Positions 8,915 through 18,135 of a stretch of DNA of 64,000 nt are shown in pieces. The stretch's first letter is position 1. Every line of letters begins with the position of its first letter. The stretch covers positions 93,637 to 157,636 of the forward strand of contig NZ_JAJKBG010000006.1 in NCBI RefSeq assembly GCF_022750635.1, given 5' to 3'. A program made the position numbers and the translations under genes. Below the pieces are notes generated by a model. It was not told where the DNA came from. It ran no database searches and saw only the letters and a program-made list of their open reading frames with translations. The DNA comes from Brevundimonas pishanensis. GTDB lineage: Bacteria; Pseudomonadota; Alphaproteobacteria; Caulobacterales; Caulobacteraceae.

Positions 8915-9776
8915 GCCTGTCGTTCTGTTCTTCGCACAGCGTCCGGATCCAGCGGGTGACGGTGCGGATGCGGGCGGTGTCTGCGAGGTCAGCGGTGATG
9001 CTGAGCCAGAAGCGGCGTTGCAGGATCACATCGGGCAGGATGCGTGTCAGCCCGTCTGCCATAAAGCATGGCAGGACGCCGATAGCTCCGCCCGACGCGA
9101 TAATCTCCTGCTGGGCGCGGATCGAGGACGAGGCCAGTTGGGCGTGAAGTCCGGTGGTGATCTCGTCCAGATAGTTCAGCTCGGGCGCATAGATGAGGTC
9201 TTCGACATAGCCGGTCATGGTGTGCTGGCTCAGGGCCGCAATCGACTGCGGTTCGCCATGTGCAGCGATGTATTTTGGTGCAGCATAGAGCGCCAGTTGA
9301 TAGTCAGTCAGCGGCTCGGACACGAGGCGGCTGGCGTCGGGCTGGCTCAGCGTAATGGCCAGATCGACCTCGCGCCTCGTCGGCGACAGAAAGCCGGAGT
9401 TGGCCGCAAGCTCGATCCGCAAACCGCGTCCCTCGCGCAGCAGATCGGGCAGGGCAGGGGCGAGGATGGCTGTACCGAACCCTTCGGAGGCTGAAATGCG
9501 CACCGTGCCGCCCACGGTATCGGGGCGCACGGCCTGTTCGCCATCTGACAAAGCGCGTTCAGCCAGCTCGATAGACTTCAGAAACTGTGATCCCGCAGCG
9601 GTCAGTCGAAGGCCCGAACGGTCGCGCACCACCAATGTGGCCTTAAGCGCCGTCTCCAACCGCGCGATGCGGCGGCCTACGGTGGCGGCATCCATGCCCA
9701 GTCGGGTACTGGCACGACCCAGCGCGCCGGAACGCGCAGCCTCGGCAAAAACGCGAGCGTCATCCCAGTCAAACAT
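8898..9776 (-). CDS. LysR-family transcriptional regulator, divergent from mmsA
   Basis: A 292-residue LysR-type regulator. Residues 1-60 form the winged helix-turn-helix (DDARVFAEAARSGALGRAST and the following DAATVGRRIARLETAL), and the remainder is the periplasmic-binding-protein-like effector domain. It is transcribed divergently from the valine-degradation operon, with 134 bases between the two starts, so it is the likely regulator of that operon, by the usual logic of LysR genes. The inducer would then be a valine breakdown intermediate, which is inference. In Pseudomonas the mms operon is instead controlled by an AraC-type protein. Confidence 0.9.
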   Translation of the reverse strand: MFDWDDARVFAEAARSGALGRASTRLGMDAATVGRRIARLETALKATLVVRDRSGLRLTAAGSQFLKSIELAERALSDGEQAVRPDTVGGTVRISASEGFGTAILAPALPDLLREGRGLRIELAANSGFLSPTRREVDLAITLSQPDASRLVSEPLTDYQLALYAAPKYIAAHGEPQSIAALSQHTMTGYVEDLIYAPELNYLDEITTGLHAQLASSSIRAQQEIIASGGAIGVLPCFMADGLTRILPDVILQRRFWLSITADLADTARIRTVTRWIRTLCEEQNDRLNPLS

Positions 9777-9780
9777 CGGC

Positions 9781-9826
9781 TATCCCGCAAAATTGCATCA
9801 TCGGCATTGCGTTTTTGCATTATCCC
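9781..9826. promoter_or_regulatory. Candidate LysR operator between the regulator and mmsA
   Basis: The divergent spacer holds repeated TTGCAT-like boxes (ATTGCAT at 9792-9798, CATTGCG at 9805-9811, TTTGCAT at 9814-9820) and TATCCC at both ends (9781-9786 and 9821-9826). This dense, AT-richer repeat is where a LysR dimer of dimers would be expected. No binding evidence. Confidence 0.4.
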
Positions 9827-9910
9827 AAGCGCCGCTTGATTGATAGGACTGTCTCCAACGAACCGGCTCGATCCGGTCACCTCAGGAAACATCAGGAAGG
9901 GCGAGACGCT

Positions 9911-11413
9911 ATGCGCGACATCAACCACTTCATCAGCGGCCAATCGTTTGTCGGGGCCTCTGGCCGTTATGGCGATGTGTTCGACCCCAATACCGGCGAG
10001 GTTCAGGCCCGCGTGCAACTGGCCACCGTGTCCGAAGTGGACCGCGCTGTGCAGGCCGCCCAGAACGCGTTCGAGAGCTGGTCCACGACCAACCCGCAAC
10101 GCCGCGCCCGCGTGATGTTCGAGTTCAAGCGTCTGGTCGAGGCCAATATCGACGAACTGGCGGCGCTACTGTCGTCGGAGCACGGTAAGGTCATCGCTGA
10201 CTCCAAGGGCGACATCCAGCGCGGTCTGGAAGTCATCGAGTTCGCCTGCGGCATCCCGCACGCCCAGAAGGGTGAGTACACCTTTGGTGCCGGTCCGGGC
10301 ATCGACGTCTATTCCATGCGTATGCCGCTGGGCGTCGTGGCCGGTATCACCCCGTTCAACTTCCCCGGCATGATCCCGATGTGGATGTTCGGCGTCGCCA
10401 TCGCCGTCGGTAACACCTTTGTTCTGAAGCCGTCGGAACGCGATCCGTCGCTGCCGATCCGTCTGGCCGAACTGATGATGGAGGCAGGGGCCCCCGAAGG
10501 CGTGCTCAACGTGATCCACGGTGACAAGGTGGCCGTCGATGCCATCCTCGAGCACCCGCTGGTTCACGCGGTCAGCTTCGTCGGCTCCTCGGACATCGCC
10601 CACTACGTCTATCAAAAGGGCGCGCAGAACCATAAGCGCGTTCAGGCCATGGGCGGCGCCAAGAACCACGGCATCGTGCTTCCTGACGCCGACATGGATC
10701 AGGTGATCAAGGACCTGACTGGCGCAGCCTTCGGTTCGGCTGGCGAGCGCTGCATGGCGCTGCCGGTGGTCGTTCCGGTTGGCCAGCGTACTGCCGACGA
10801 ACTGCGCGAGCGTCTGGTCTCGGAAATCCCGACCCTGCGCGTCGGTGTCTCGACCGATAAGGACGCGCACTATGGTCCGGTGGTCACCCAGACCCACAAG
10901 GACCGCGTGGTTGGCTGGATCAACAAGGGCGTCGAGGAAGGTGCGGAACTGGTCGTCGACGGTCGCGAGTTCTCTCTGCAGGGCCACGAGAAGGGCTTCT
11001 TCATCGGCCCGTCGCTGTTCGACCATGTAAAGCCGGAAATGACGGCCTATCAGGAAGAGATCTTTGGTCCTGTGCTTCAGATCGTGCGTGCCGCCAGTTT
11101 TGAGGAAGCGCTGGCCCTGCCGTCGAACCACCAGTACGGCAACGGCGTCGCCATCTTCACACAGAACGGTCGCGCGGCGCGTGACTTTGCCGCCCGCGTG
11201 AACGTGGGCATGGTCGGCATCAATGTGCCGATCCCTGTGCCGGTCGCCTATCACACCTTCGGCGGCTGGAAGCGCTCGGCCTTTGGCGACATCAACCAGC
11301 ACGGCATGGAAGGCGTCCGCTTCTGGACCAAGACCAAGACCGTGACCGCCCGCTTCCCTGACAGCGAGCTGGAGCACACGGACTCGTCCTTCGTCATCCC
11401 GACCATGAAGTAA
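9911..11413 (+). CDS. mmsA: Methylmalonate-semialdehyde dehydrogenase (CoA-acylating)
   Basis: Converts methylmalonate semialdehyde plus CoA and NAD to propionyl-CoA, the last step of valine degradation. The 500-residue protein shows the ALDH fold motifs GVVAGITPFNFPGMIPMWMF and KPSERDPS, and the family-specific catalytic block GSAGERCMAL with Cys281. ATG 9911 was chosen because AGGAAGGG lies 9-16 bases upstream and the N-terminus then begins directly with the usual family sequence; the upstream in-frame extension to 9815 reads through the promoter region. It is the first gene of an operon that holds three other valine-pathway enzymes. Confidence 0.95.
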   Translation: MRDINHFISGQSFVGASGRYGDVFDPNTGEVQARVQLATVSEVDRAVQAAQNAFESWSTTNPQRRARVMFEFKRLVEANIDELAALLSSEHGKVIADSKGDIQRGLEVIEFACGIPHAQKGEYTFGAGPGIDVYSMRMPLGVVAGITPFNFPGMIPMWMFGVAIAVGNTFVLKPSERDPSLPIRLAELMMEAGAPEGVLNVIHGDKVAVDAILEHPLVHAVSFVGSSDIAHYVYQKGAQNHKRVQAMGGAKNHGIVLPDADMDQVIKDLTGAAFGSAGERCMALPVVVPVGQRTADELRERLVSEIPTLRVGVSTDKDAHYGPVVTQTHKDRVVGWINKGVEEGAELVVDGREFSLQGHEKGFFIGPSLFDHVKPEMTAYQEEIFGPVLQIVRAASFEEALALPSNHQYGNGVAIFTQNGRAARDFAARVNVGMVGINVPIPVPVAYHTFGGWKRSAFGDINQHGMEGVRFWTKTKTVTARFPDSELEHTDSSFVIPTMK

Positions 11414-11422
11414 GGCCTGACA

Positions 11423-11659
11423 ATGAAGCCGGATCAGATAGACATCTTGCTTGATGATGCCTGTCGAGAACTCGGCTTCTGCCTGTCGCCTGACGCTATC
11501 GAACGTATTCGTGTGTTGCCAGAGATGACCGCTGCCCGTTTGGCTACTGAGGTAGTGAAAGAGGAACTTGGCTCTGCAGATGCCCGATGGGTCGCTGTGT
11601 TGAGCGATAGGTTTGCGGTCATTCTCGATCAAAGGAGATCAGATTGGACTTCCAACTGA
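11423..11659 (+). CDS. Small hypothetical protein in the valine operon
   Basis: A 78-residue acidic/basic mixed protein, no signal peptide or membrane segment, with predicted helical character (IDILLDDACRELGF, MTAARLATEVVKEEL). It starts 9 bases after mmsA with TAAGG before the ATG, and its end overlaps the TTG start of the next gene by 16 bases, so it would be translationally coupled in the operon. I recognise no family. The spacing favours a real gene; lack of a known homologue keeps confidence moderate. Confidence 0.5.
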   Translation: MKPDQIDILLDDACRELGFCLSPDAIERIRVLPEMTAARLATEVVKEELGSADARWVAVLSDRFAVILDQRRSDWTSN

Positions 11660-12783
11660 CCGAAGACCAGCGTGCCATCGAAGAGGCGGCCCGCACCTTT
11701 GCCGAGGCGGAACTGCTGCCGAACTCGGCCAAGTGGGACGAAGACAAACACTTCCCCCGCGACGTGCTGAAACAGGCCGCCGACATGGGCTTTGCCGGCA
11801 TCTATGTCGGCGAGGAACACGGCGGCATGGGGCTTGGCCGTGTCGAGGCGGCGGTGATCTTTGAAGAGCTGTCGCGCGGTGATGTGGCCACGGCGGCCTT
11901 CATCTCGATCCACAACATGGCCTCGTGGATGATCGACAAGTTCGGCTCTGCTGAACTGCGCGAACGCTTCATCCCGTCGCTGGTGTCGATGGATAAAATC
12001 GCCAGCTACTGCCTGACCGAGCCGGGCTCTGGCTCGGACGCAGCGGCGCTGCGCACGACTGCTGTGCGTGACGGCGACCACTATGTCCTGAACGGCTCCA
12101 AGGCCTTCATCTCGGGCGCGGGTGCCTCCCACATCTACGTCGTCATGGTCCGTACCGGCGAAGAGGGTGCAAAGGGCATCTCGGCCATTGTTGTTGAAAA
12201 CGGCACGGAAGGCCTGTCCTTCGGGGCCAATGAAAAGAAGATGGGCTGGAATGCCCAGCCGACAGCAGAGGTCGTTTTCGACAACTGCCGCGTGCCGGTC
12301 GCCAACCTGATCGGTACCGAGGGCGACGGTTTCAAATATGCGATGGCGGGTCTGGACGGAGGTCGTCTGAACATCGCGGCTTGCTCGCTGGGCGGGGCGC
12401 GCCTCGCTTTGGAAACCGCGCAGGAATACGTCGAGAGCCGCAAACAGTTCGGCAAGCTGATCGGCAGTTTCCAAAACACCCAGTTCAAACTGGCCGACAT
12501 GGCGACCGATCTGGATGCCGCACGCCTGATGGTGCGTCGCGGCGCATGGGCCATCGACACGGGCCATCCCGAAAAGACCAAATGGTGTGCCATGGCCAAG
12601 CGTTTTGCCACCGATGCAGGCTTTTCGATCGCCGATGAAGCTCTCCAACTGCACGGCGGCTATGGCTATCTGAAGGACTATCCGCTGGAGCGCATCGTGC
12701 GCGATCTGCGCGTCCACCGCATTCTTGAAGGCACGAACGAGATCATGCGCGTGATCATCGCTCGGGAACTGACCAAGGCCTAA
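11644..12783 (+). CDS. Acyl-CoA dehydrogenase, probable isobutyryl-CoA dehydrogenase
   Basis: FAD-dependent dehydrogenase of 379 residues, expected to oxidise isobutyryl-CoA to methacrylyl-CoA in valine degradation, given its neighbours. The family signature YCLTEPGSGSDAAALRT lies near residues 120-136, and the catalytic base is Glu362 in ILEGTNEIMR. The start is TTG at 11644: an excellent AAAGGAG at 11631-11637 sits at ideal distance and the N-terminal FQLTEDQRAIEE is typical of the family. Substrate specificity is inferred from context, since short-chain acyl-CoA dehydrogenases are hard to tell apart by sequence. Confidence 0.92.
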   Translation: MDFQLTEDQRAIEEAARTFAEAELLPNSAKWDEDKHFPRDVLKQAADMGFAGIYVGEEHGGMGLGRVEAAVIFEELSRGDVATAAFISIHNMASWMIDKFGSAELRERFIPSLVSMDKIASYCLTEPGSGSDAAALRTTAVRDGDHYVLNGSKAFISGAGASHIYVVMVRTGEEGAKGISAIVVENGTEGLSFGANEKKMGWNAQPTAEVVFDNCRVPVANLIGTEGDGFKYAMAGLDGGRLNIAACSLGGARLALETAQEYVESRKQFGKLIGSFQNTQFKLADMATDLDAARLMVRRGAWAIDTGHPEKTKWCAMAKRFATDAGFSIADEALQLHGGYGYLKDYPLERIVRDLRVHRILEGTNEIMRVIIARELTKA

Positions 12784-12873
12784 GTAATGACGGTCCGGTA
12801 CGGCACTTCTGGTTTTCTGGCTCCAGATAGGGTTGTGTCGTCCGGACCGGACATTGCCACGAGGGAGGTATCC

Positions 12874-13416
12874 ATGAGCGCACAGCCTGTCTCGCCCTTT
12901 GAAAAAGCCGTTATCGATCCCAATGCGCAGCTGTGGGAGACGTGGCGAGCCTTGGCCCAGATTTTCACCTTCAGGCGGATGGTCAGTCACCTGACGCGAT
13001 CCAAATCGGGTTGGGGGATTTACACGGTCGATGTGGTGTCCACGCTGAAACACATGCCGATGGCGATCGAAGGCCAACAGATATTGGCAAGCCACAGCGA
13101 CGGCGAACTTCTGCGCCTAAAGGCGTTGGCCGATCTCAATGCCCGCCGCAACGACTCCATCTGGAAGATGGCTGCCTTGATCTATGTGTCGGCTCCGTTG
13201 TCCTTGTTTCTGGCGGGCCTGCAGATTTCACCGGCCTATGTGAAGGAAGTCCTCAGGCTCGGCGGTGTCGGCTTTGTGATTTTCTTCTTCACGATGCTGG
13301 CCTCGCTGACGGTCTATTATTCCAACAACTGGCGCGCCCGTCAGATCGAGGCGCTCATTGAGCCGATTTTGATCGAGCGCGGCAATCTGTCGTTCGCAAC
13401 GGTCAATCCGTCGTAA
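12874..13416 (+). CDS. Two-pass membrane protein in the valine operon, unknown function
   Basis: A 180-residue protein with two hydrophobic segments (MAALIYVSAPLSLFLAGL and GFVIFFFTMLASLTVYY) in the C-terminal half, and a cytosolic N-terminal region. I recognise no family. The start at ATG 12874 is supported by GAGGGAGG six bases upstream; an upstream in-frame ATG at 12787 has no ribosome-binding site. It sits between the acyl-CoA dehydrogenase and the hydrolase genes, with only 18 bases to the latter, so it is probably co-transcribed. Nothing in the sequence ties it to valine metabolism. Confidence 0.7.
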   Translation: MSAQPVSPFEKAVIDPNAQLWETWRALAQIFTFRRMVSHLTRSKSGWGIYTVDVVSTLKHMPMAIEGQQILASHSDGELLRLKALADLNARRNDSIWKMAALIYVSAPLSLFLAGLQISPAYVKEVLRLGGVGFVIFFFTMLASLTVYYSNNWRARQIEALIEPILIERGNLSFATVNPS

Positions 13417-13434
13417 GTTTTGCGGGAGCACATA

Positions 13435-14484
13435 GTGTCCGAATCCGAAGTCCTCACCCGTATCGAGTCCGGCGTTGGCCGCATCACGCTGAACCGGCCC
13501 AAGGCGATCCACGCCCTGAACCGCGCCATGTGCGAGGCGATGATTGACGCCCTGGTCGCGTGGAAGTCGGATGACAGGGTCGCCTCGGTCCTTATCGACC
13601 ACGCGGGCGAGCGCGGCTTCTGTGCGGGCGGCGACATCCGCATGATCGCCGAAAGCGGCGCAGGCGATGCCTCGGAAGCCGAGGCCTTTTTCCATACCGA
13701 ATATCAGCTGAACAATCTGATGTTCGAATACCCCAAGCCGATCACGGCCATCGTGGACGGTATCGTCATGGGCGGCGGCGTGGGCATTTCCGAGCCTGCC
13801 GCTGTGCGCATCGCCACCGAGCGCACCACCTATGCCATGCCGGAAACGGGCATCGGCCTGTTCCCCGATGTGGGCGGCGGCTGGTTCCTGCCCCGCCTTC
13901 CGGGCCAGGCGGGCGTGTGGCTGGCGCTGACGGGCGCGCGTCTGAAGGCCGCCGATACGGTCGCTCTGGGCATCCACACCCACTATGTGGCGTCGGATGT
14001 CGTCGAGGCGCTGAAGGCCGACCTGCTGGCCAATCCGTCCGATCCCAAGGCCGTGGCTGATCGCGTATCGGGCGATGCGGGCGAGGCACCGCTGGCTGCG
14101 CATCGTGAGGCCATCGACCGCCTCTTTGCTTTCGACACGATTGAGGAAATCTTCGCGGCGCTGGAAGCCGATGGCTCCGAATGGGCACTGAAACAGCTGG
14201 CGACGCTGAAGACCAAGTCGCCGCAATCGCTGAAGGTTTCGCTTCGCCAAATCCGCGAGGGCGCGAAGATGGAGACCTTCGCCGACAACATGGCGATGGA
14301 ATATGCGCTGGGTGGCCGCGTCGTCTCCACGCACGATTTCCAGGAGGGCGTCCGCGCCGTCATCATCGACAAGGACAACGCCCCTAACTGGCAACCCGCA
14401 GACATCGCGGGCGTCAGTGACGACATGATCGAGGCGCTGTTTGCCCCTCTGCCGCAAGACCAATCTTGGACGCCGCTGGCTTAA
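13435..14484 (+). CDS. 3-hydroxyisobutyryl-CoA hydrolase (enoyl-CoA hydratase/isomerase family)
   Basis: A 349-residue crotonase-fold enzyme expected to release 3-hydroxyisobutyrate from its CoA ester in valine degradation. The oxyanion-hole regions are visible as ERGFCAGGDIRM and DGIVMGGGVGIS, followed by PETGIGLFPDVGGGWFLPRL, a stretch characteristic of the hydrolase branch rather than ordinary hydratases. The extra length over a normal 260-residue hydratase also fits the hydrolase. GTG 13435 is the likely start, with GGGAG at 13424-13428; TTG 13420 is in frame but precedes that site. The missing pathway step, methacrylyl-CoA hydration, has no separate gene here. Confidence 0.9.
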   Translation: MSESEVLTRIESGVGRITLNRPKAIHALNRAMCEAMIDALVAWKSDDRVASVLIDHAGERGFCAGGDIRMIAESGAGDASEAEAFFHTEYQLNNLMFEYPKPITAIVDGIVMGGGVGISEPAAVRIATERTTYAMPETGIGLFPDVGGGWFLPRLPGQAGVWLALTGARLKAADTVALGIHTHYVASDVVEALKADLLANPSDPKAVADRVSGDAGEAPLAAHREAIDRLFAFDTIEEIFAALEADGSEWALKQLATLKTKSPQSLKVSLRQIREGAKMETFADNMAMEYALGGRVVSTHDFQEGVRAVIIDKDNAPNWQPADIAGVSDDMIEALFAPLPQDQSWTPLA

Positions 14485-14516
14485 TCAAGCGACGCCAACT
14501 CTAGGGAGTAACGACC

Positions 14517-15413
14517 ATGACCAAGATCGCATTTATCGGCCTCGGCAATATGGGCGGCGGCATGGCTGCCAATCAGGCCAAGGCGGGCCACGAGGTCTTC
14601 GCCTTTGACCTGTCGGCCGATGCGTTGAAGCGCGCCGAGGCGGCAGGCTGCGAGCCTGTGAACTCGGTTGCCGATGCCGTAAAGGACGCCGAGGTGGTCA
14701 TCACCATGCTGCCCGCGGGCCCGCATGTGTTGAAGGTCTATTCCGAACAGGTTCTGGGCGTGGCCCCGAAATCGGCGCTTCTGCTGGACTGCTCGACTAT
14801 CGACGTGGAAACCGCTCGCAAGGTGGCTGCGCTCGCGACCGAGGCTGGCTACACCTTCGCCGACGCCCCCGTTTCGGGCGGCACGGCGGCGGCTGAGGCC
14901 GGAACTCTGGCCTTCATGGTCGGCTGTGACGAGGGGGTCTTTGCAAAGGTCGAGGCGGCGCTGGAGCCGATGAGCCGCATCACTATCCGCGCGGGCGACC
15001 ATGGTGCGGGTCAGGCGGCCAAGATCTGCAACAACATGCTGCTGGGCATTTCGATGATCGGCACCTGCGAGGCCATCGCCCTTGCAGAAAAGCTGGGCCT
15101 CGACCCCGAGCGTTTCTTCGAGATCGCGTCCAAGTCGTCCGGCCAGTGCTGGAGCGTGACCAGCTACTATCCGTGGCCCGGCCCCGTGCCGACCGCCCCG
15201 TCCAACCGCAACTATGAAGGCGGCTTTGCCACCGCCATGATGCTCAAGGACCTGAAGCTGGCCCAAGATACCGCCGCCAAAGCCGGAGCCTCCACACCGC
15301 TCGCCGCCCAAGCCGAGGCCCTCTACGCCCTCTTCAACAACCTCGGCAACGGCCACCGCGACTTCTCAGCGATGCTGGAGATGCTGCGGGGCAGCCAGCC
15401 TAAAGCCCTGTAA
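14517..15413 (+). CDS. mmsB: 3-hydroxyisobutyrate dehydrogenase
   Basis: NAD-dependent oxidation of 3-hydroxyisobutyrate to methylmalonate semialdehyde, the substrate of MmsA. The 298-residue protein begins with the dinucleotide-binding GLGNMGGGMA motif. The substrate-binding DAPVSGGTAAAEAGTL follows, then the catalytic GDHGAGQAAKICNN with Lys169. Length is typical. AGGGAG lies 7-12 bases before the ATG. It is the last gene of the operon, 32 bases after the hydrolase gene and followed by a strong terminator. Confidence 0.96.
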   Translation: MTKIAFIGLGNMGGGMAANQAKAGHEVFAFDLSADALKRAEAAGCEPVNSVADAVKDAEVVITMLPAGPHVLKVYSEQVLGVAPKSALLLDCSTIDVETARKVAALATEAGYTFADAPVSGGTAAAEAGTLAFMVGCDEGVFAKVEAALEPMSRITIRAGDHGAGQAAKICNNMLLGISMIGTCEAIALAEKLGLDPERFFEIASKSSGQCWSVTSYYPWPGPVPTAPSNRNYEGGFATAMMLKDLKLAQDTAAKAGASTPLAAQAEALYALFNNLGNGHRDFSAMLEMLRGSQPKAL

Positions 15414-15427
15414 ATCGACAACAACGA

Positions 15428-15458
15428 AACCCCGAGCCTTCAGAAAGCTCGGGGTTTT
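15428..15458 (+). terminator. Intrinsic terminator after mmsB
   Basis: A 10-bp stem (15428-15437 with 15447-15456, core CCCCGAGC/GCTCGGGG), 9-base loop and TTTT at 15455-15458. It closes the valine operon. Confidence 0.88.
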
Positions 15459-15518
15459 GCGTATCTGAGGGACTACATTTGCTGAGGACGTCGCCCCGCC
15501 TTGGCGCTACAAGGCGGC

Positions 15519-16067
15519 ATGACCCTTATCGTTTTTAACAAGCCGTTTGATGTGTTGAGCCAGTTCACCGACAAGGCGACGGAAGGCTCGGAGCGTCGGA
15601 CGTTGTCCGATTTCATCGACGTGCCGAACGTCTATCCGGCGGGGCGTCTGGATCGGGACAGTGAGGGGCTGATGCTGCTGACCGACGACGGGCGGCTGCA
15701 GGCGCGGATTTCGGATCCGAAATACAAGACCAAGAAAACCTATCTGGCCCACGTCGAGGGCATCGCCACCGAAGAGCAGATGGAACAGCTGCGCCGTGGT
15801 GTGATGCTGAAGGACGGCATGACCCGTCCTGCCGAGGCCGAACTGATCGACGACCCCAACCTGTGGGAGCGCATCCCGCCGATCCGCGTGCGCAAGAGCG
15901 TGCCGGATAGCTGGATCAAGGTGACGATTGCCGAGGGCCGTAACCGTCAGGTGCGGCGTATGTGCGCGGCGGTGAACCTGCCGTGCCTTCGCCTCGTGCG
16001 CTGGAGCGTGGGCCGCTGGACGCTGGACGGCCTTGCCCCCGGCGAATGGATGGAAGTCGAGCGCTAG
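15519..16067 (+). CDS. rluE: 23S rRNA pseudouridine synthase, RluE type
   Basis: Pseudouridine synthase of the RsuA branch, without an N-terminal S4 domain, like E. coli RluE, which modifies 23S rRNA helix 89 (U2457). The 182-residue product opens with [18 protein letters not shown], very close to RluE, and carries the catalytic motif [11 protein letters not shown] with Asp45. [10 protein letters not shown] and LRLVRWSVG near the C-terminus complete the family pattern. ATG 15519 is preferred over TTG 15501. It is a single gene bounded by terminators. Confidence 0.9.
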   Translation: MTLIVFNKPFDVLSQFTDKATEGSERRTLSDFIDVPNVYPAGRLDRDSEGLMLLTDDGRLQARISDPKYKTKKTYLAHVEGIATEEQMEQLRRGVMLKDGMTRPAEAELIDDPNLWERIPPIRVRKSVPDSWIKVTIAEGRNRQVRRMCAAVNLPCLRLVRWSVGRWTLDGLAPGEWMEVER

Positions 16068-16072
16068 AAATG

Positions 16073-16110
16073 AAAAGCCCCGAACGGCTGGCGAACCGTT
16101 CGGGGCTTTT
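16073..16110. terminator. Bidirectional intrinsic terminator between rluE and acs
   Basis: A perfect 12-bp stem (16076-16087 with 16096-16107) flanked by AAAA on the left and TTTT on the right, so it can end rluE on the plus strand and acs on the minus strand. Confidence 0.9.
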
Positions 16111-16138
16111 GCCGTTCAGGGCCTGAGCGGGGGACGGA

Positions 16139-18076
16139 TCAGGCGGCTGCGCGGTTCTTGACCAGATCGTCCACCACGGACGGATCGGCGAGGGTTGAGG
16201 TATCGCCCAGAGCGCCGACCTCGTTCTCGGCGATCTTGCGCAGGATGCGGCGCATAATCTTGCCCGAACGGGTCTTGGGCAGGCCGGGGGCCCACTGGAT
16301 TACATCGGGCGCGGCAATCGGGCCGATCTCGTTGCGCACGTGGGCAACGAGGGCCTTGCGCAGGTCCTCGGTCGGCTCGACACCAGCATTCAGCGTCACA
16401 TAGGCATAGATGCCCTGACCCTTGATGTCGTGCGGGAAGCCGACGACGGCGGCCTCGGCCACATCGTCGTGCAGAACGAGGGCGCTTTCGACCTCGGCGG
16501 TGCCCATGCGGTGGCCCGACACATTGATCACGTCATCGACGCGGCCGGTGATCCAGTAATCGCCGTCCTCGTCACGGCGGCAGCCGTCACCGGTGAAATA
16601 CTTGCCCGCATAGGTCGAGAAATAGGTTTCGAAGAAGCGCTGGTGGTCGCCATACACGGTGCGCATCTGGCCGGGCCAACTGTCGGTGATGCATAGGTTG
16701 CCCTCGGTCACGCCTTCCAGAACCTGACCCTCGGCATCGACGATCTGAAGCTCCACACCCGGTAGCGGCTTGGTGGCGGAGCCGGGCTTGAGGTCCGTCG
16801 CCCCCGGTAGCGGCGAGATCAGGATGCCGCCCGTCTCGGTCTGCCACCATGTGTCGACGATGGGCAGTTTGGAGTTACCGACGACTTCGTAATACCAGCG
16901 CCAAGCCTCGGGGTTGATCGGCTCGCCCACGGTGCCGAGCAGGCGCAAGGACGCGCGGCTGGATGACTTCACAGGCTCGTCGCCTTCCTTCATCAGGGCG
17001 CGAAGGGCGGTGGGGGCGGTGTAGAAGACGTTGACATTGTGTTTGTCGATGACTTCCCAGCAGCGCGACACGCTCGGATAGTTCGGCACGCCTTCGAACA
17101 GCAGCGTGGTGGCCGCATTCGAGAGCGGGCCGTAGACGCCGTAGGAGTGACCTGTCACCCAGCCCACATCGGCGGTGCACCAATAGACCTCGCCTGGGCG
17201 GTAATCGAACACATGCTGGTGCGTCCACGACGCCCAGACCAGATAGCCGCCGGTGGTGTGCAGCACGCCCTTGGGCTTACCCGTCGAACCCGAGGTATAG
17301 AGGATGAACAGCGGGTCCTCGGCGTTCATCGGCTCGGGCGGGCAGTCGGGGCTGGCAGCATCGACGGCCGTTTTCCAGTCGATGTCGCGGCCATCAACCA
17401 TCGGAACGTCGGCGTCGGTGTGGCGCAGGACGAGGACCTTTTTGACCGACACCTTCTCCAGCGCCTTGTCGACATTGGCCTTCAGCGGGACCTTGCGGCC
17501 GCCGCGGCAGCCTTCGTTGGCGGTGATGACAAAGGTGCTTTCGCAGTCCTCGATCCGGCCCGCGATACTATCGGGTGAGAAGCCGCCGAAGATGACCGAG
17601 TGCACCGCGCCGATGCGCGCGCAGGCCAGCATGGCATAGGCCGCTTCGGGCACCATCGGCATGTACAGGGTGACGCGGTCGCCCTTCTTCACGCCCTCGG
17701 CCTTCAGCACATCGGCGAGGCGGCAGACCTGCTCATGCAGTTCGCCATAGGTGATCTTGCGGCTGTCGGTGGGCTCGTCGCCTTCCCAGATGATGGCGAC
17801 CTCGTCCTTGCGGGCGGGCAGGTGGCGGTCGATGCAGTTGGCCGAGACGTTCAGCACACCGTCCTCGAACCATTTGATGCGGAAGTCGTCCTTGTTGAAC
17901 GATACGTCCTTTATCTTGGTCGGGAAGGTCATCCAGTCCAGGCGTTTTGCGACCTTGGACCAATAGGCGACGGGATTGTCGCGTGCCTCCTTCCGCGCTG
18001 CTTCATAGGCTGCGGCGTCCATGTACGAACGGGCAGCGAGGTCACTGAATACTGGATAGATGAGCGGATCAGGCAC
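16139..18076 (-). CDS. acs: Acetyl-CoA synthetase (AMP-forming)
   Basis: Activates acetate to acetyl-CoA with ATP (EC 6.2.1.1). The 645-residue length is standard. The ATP-binding P-loop [19 protein letters not shown] and the adenylate-forming WWQTETGG motif are present. The C-terminal [11 protein letters not shown] holds Lys606, the residue usually inactivated by acetylation in Acs enzymes. The start is GTG at 18076, with GGAGG about 9 bases upstream. It lies 59 bases downstream of a porin gene on the same strand and near a CrbSR-like system that is known in other bacteria to activate acs, so acetate scavenging is the coherent theme. Confidence 0.96.
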   Translation of the reverse strand: MPDPLIYPVFSDLAARSYMDAAAYEAARKEARDNPVAYWSKVAKRLDWMTFPTKIKDVSFNKDDFRIKWFEDGVLNVSANCIDRHLPARKDEVAIIWEGDEPTDSRKITYGELHEQVCRLADVLKAEGVKKGDRVTLYMPMVPEAAYAMLACARIGAVHSVIFGGFSPDSIAGRIEDCESTFVITANEGCRGGRKVPLKANVDKALEKVSVKKVLVLRHTDADVPMVDGRDIDWKTAVDAASPDCPPEPMNAEDPLFILYTSGSTGKPKGVLHTTGGYLVWASWTHQHVFDYRPGEVYWCTADVGWVTGHSYGVYGPLSNAATTLLFEGVPNYPSVSRCWEVIDKHNVNVFYTAPTALRALMKEGDEPVKSSSRASLRLLGTVGEPINPEAWRWYYEVVGNSKLPIVDTWWQTETGGILISPLPGATDLKPGSATKPLPGVELQIVDAEGQVLEGVTEGNLCITDSWPGQMRTVYGDHQRFFETYFSTYAGKYFTGDGCRRDEDGDYWITGRVDDVINVSGHRMGTAEVESALVLHDDVAEAAVVGFPHDIKGQGIYAYVTLNAGVEPTEDLRKALVAHVRNEIGPIAAPDVIQWAPGLPKTRSGKIMRRILRKIAENEVGALGDTSTLADPSVVDDLVKNRAAA

Positions 18077-18135
18077 GCGATAATTCCTCCGATGATATCC
18101 TGTCGGCCTCTGGTTTTTCCGAGGCCGTTCAGGAC

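Noticed and set aside
10166..11632. A 488-codon open frame on the minus strand
   Set aside because: It is antisense to mmsA, which is certain from its motifs; the product is rich in His, Arg and Asp and matches nothing.
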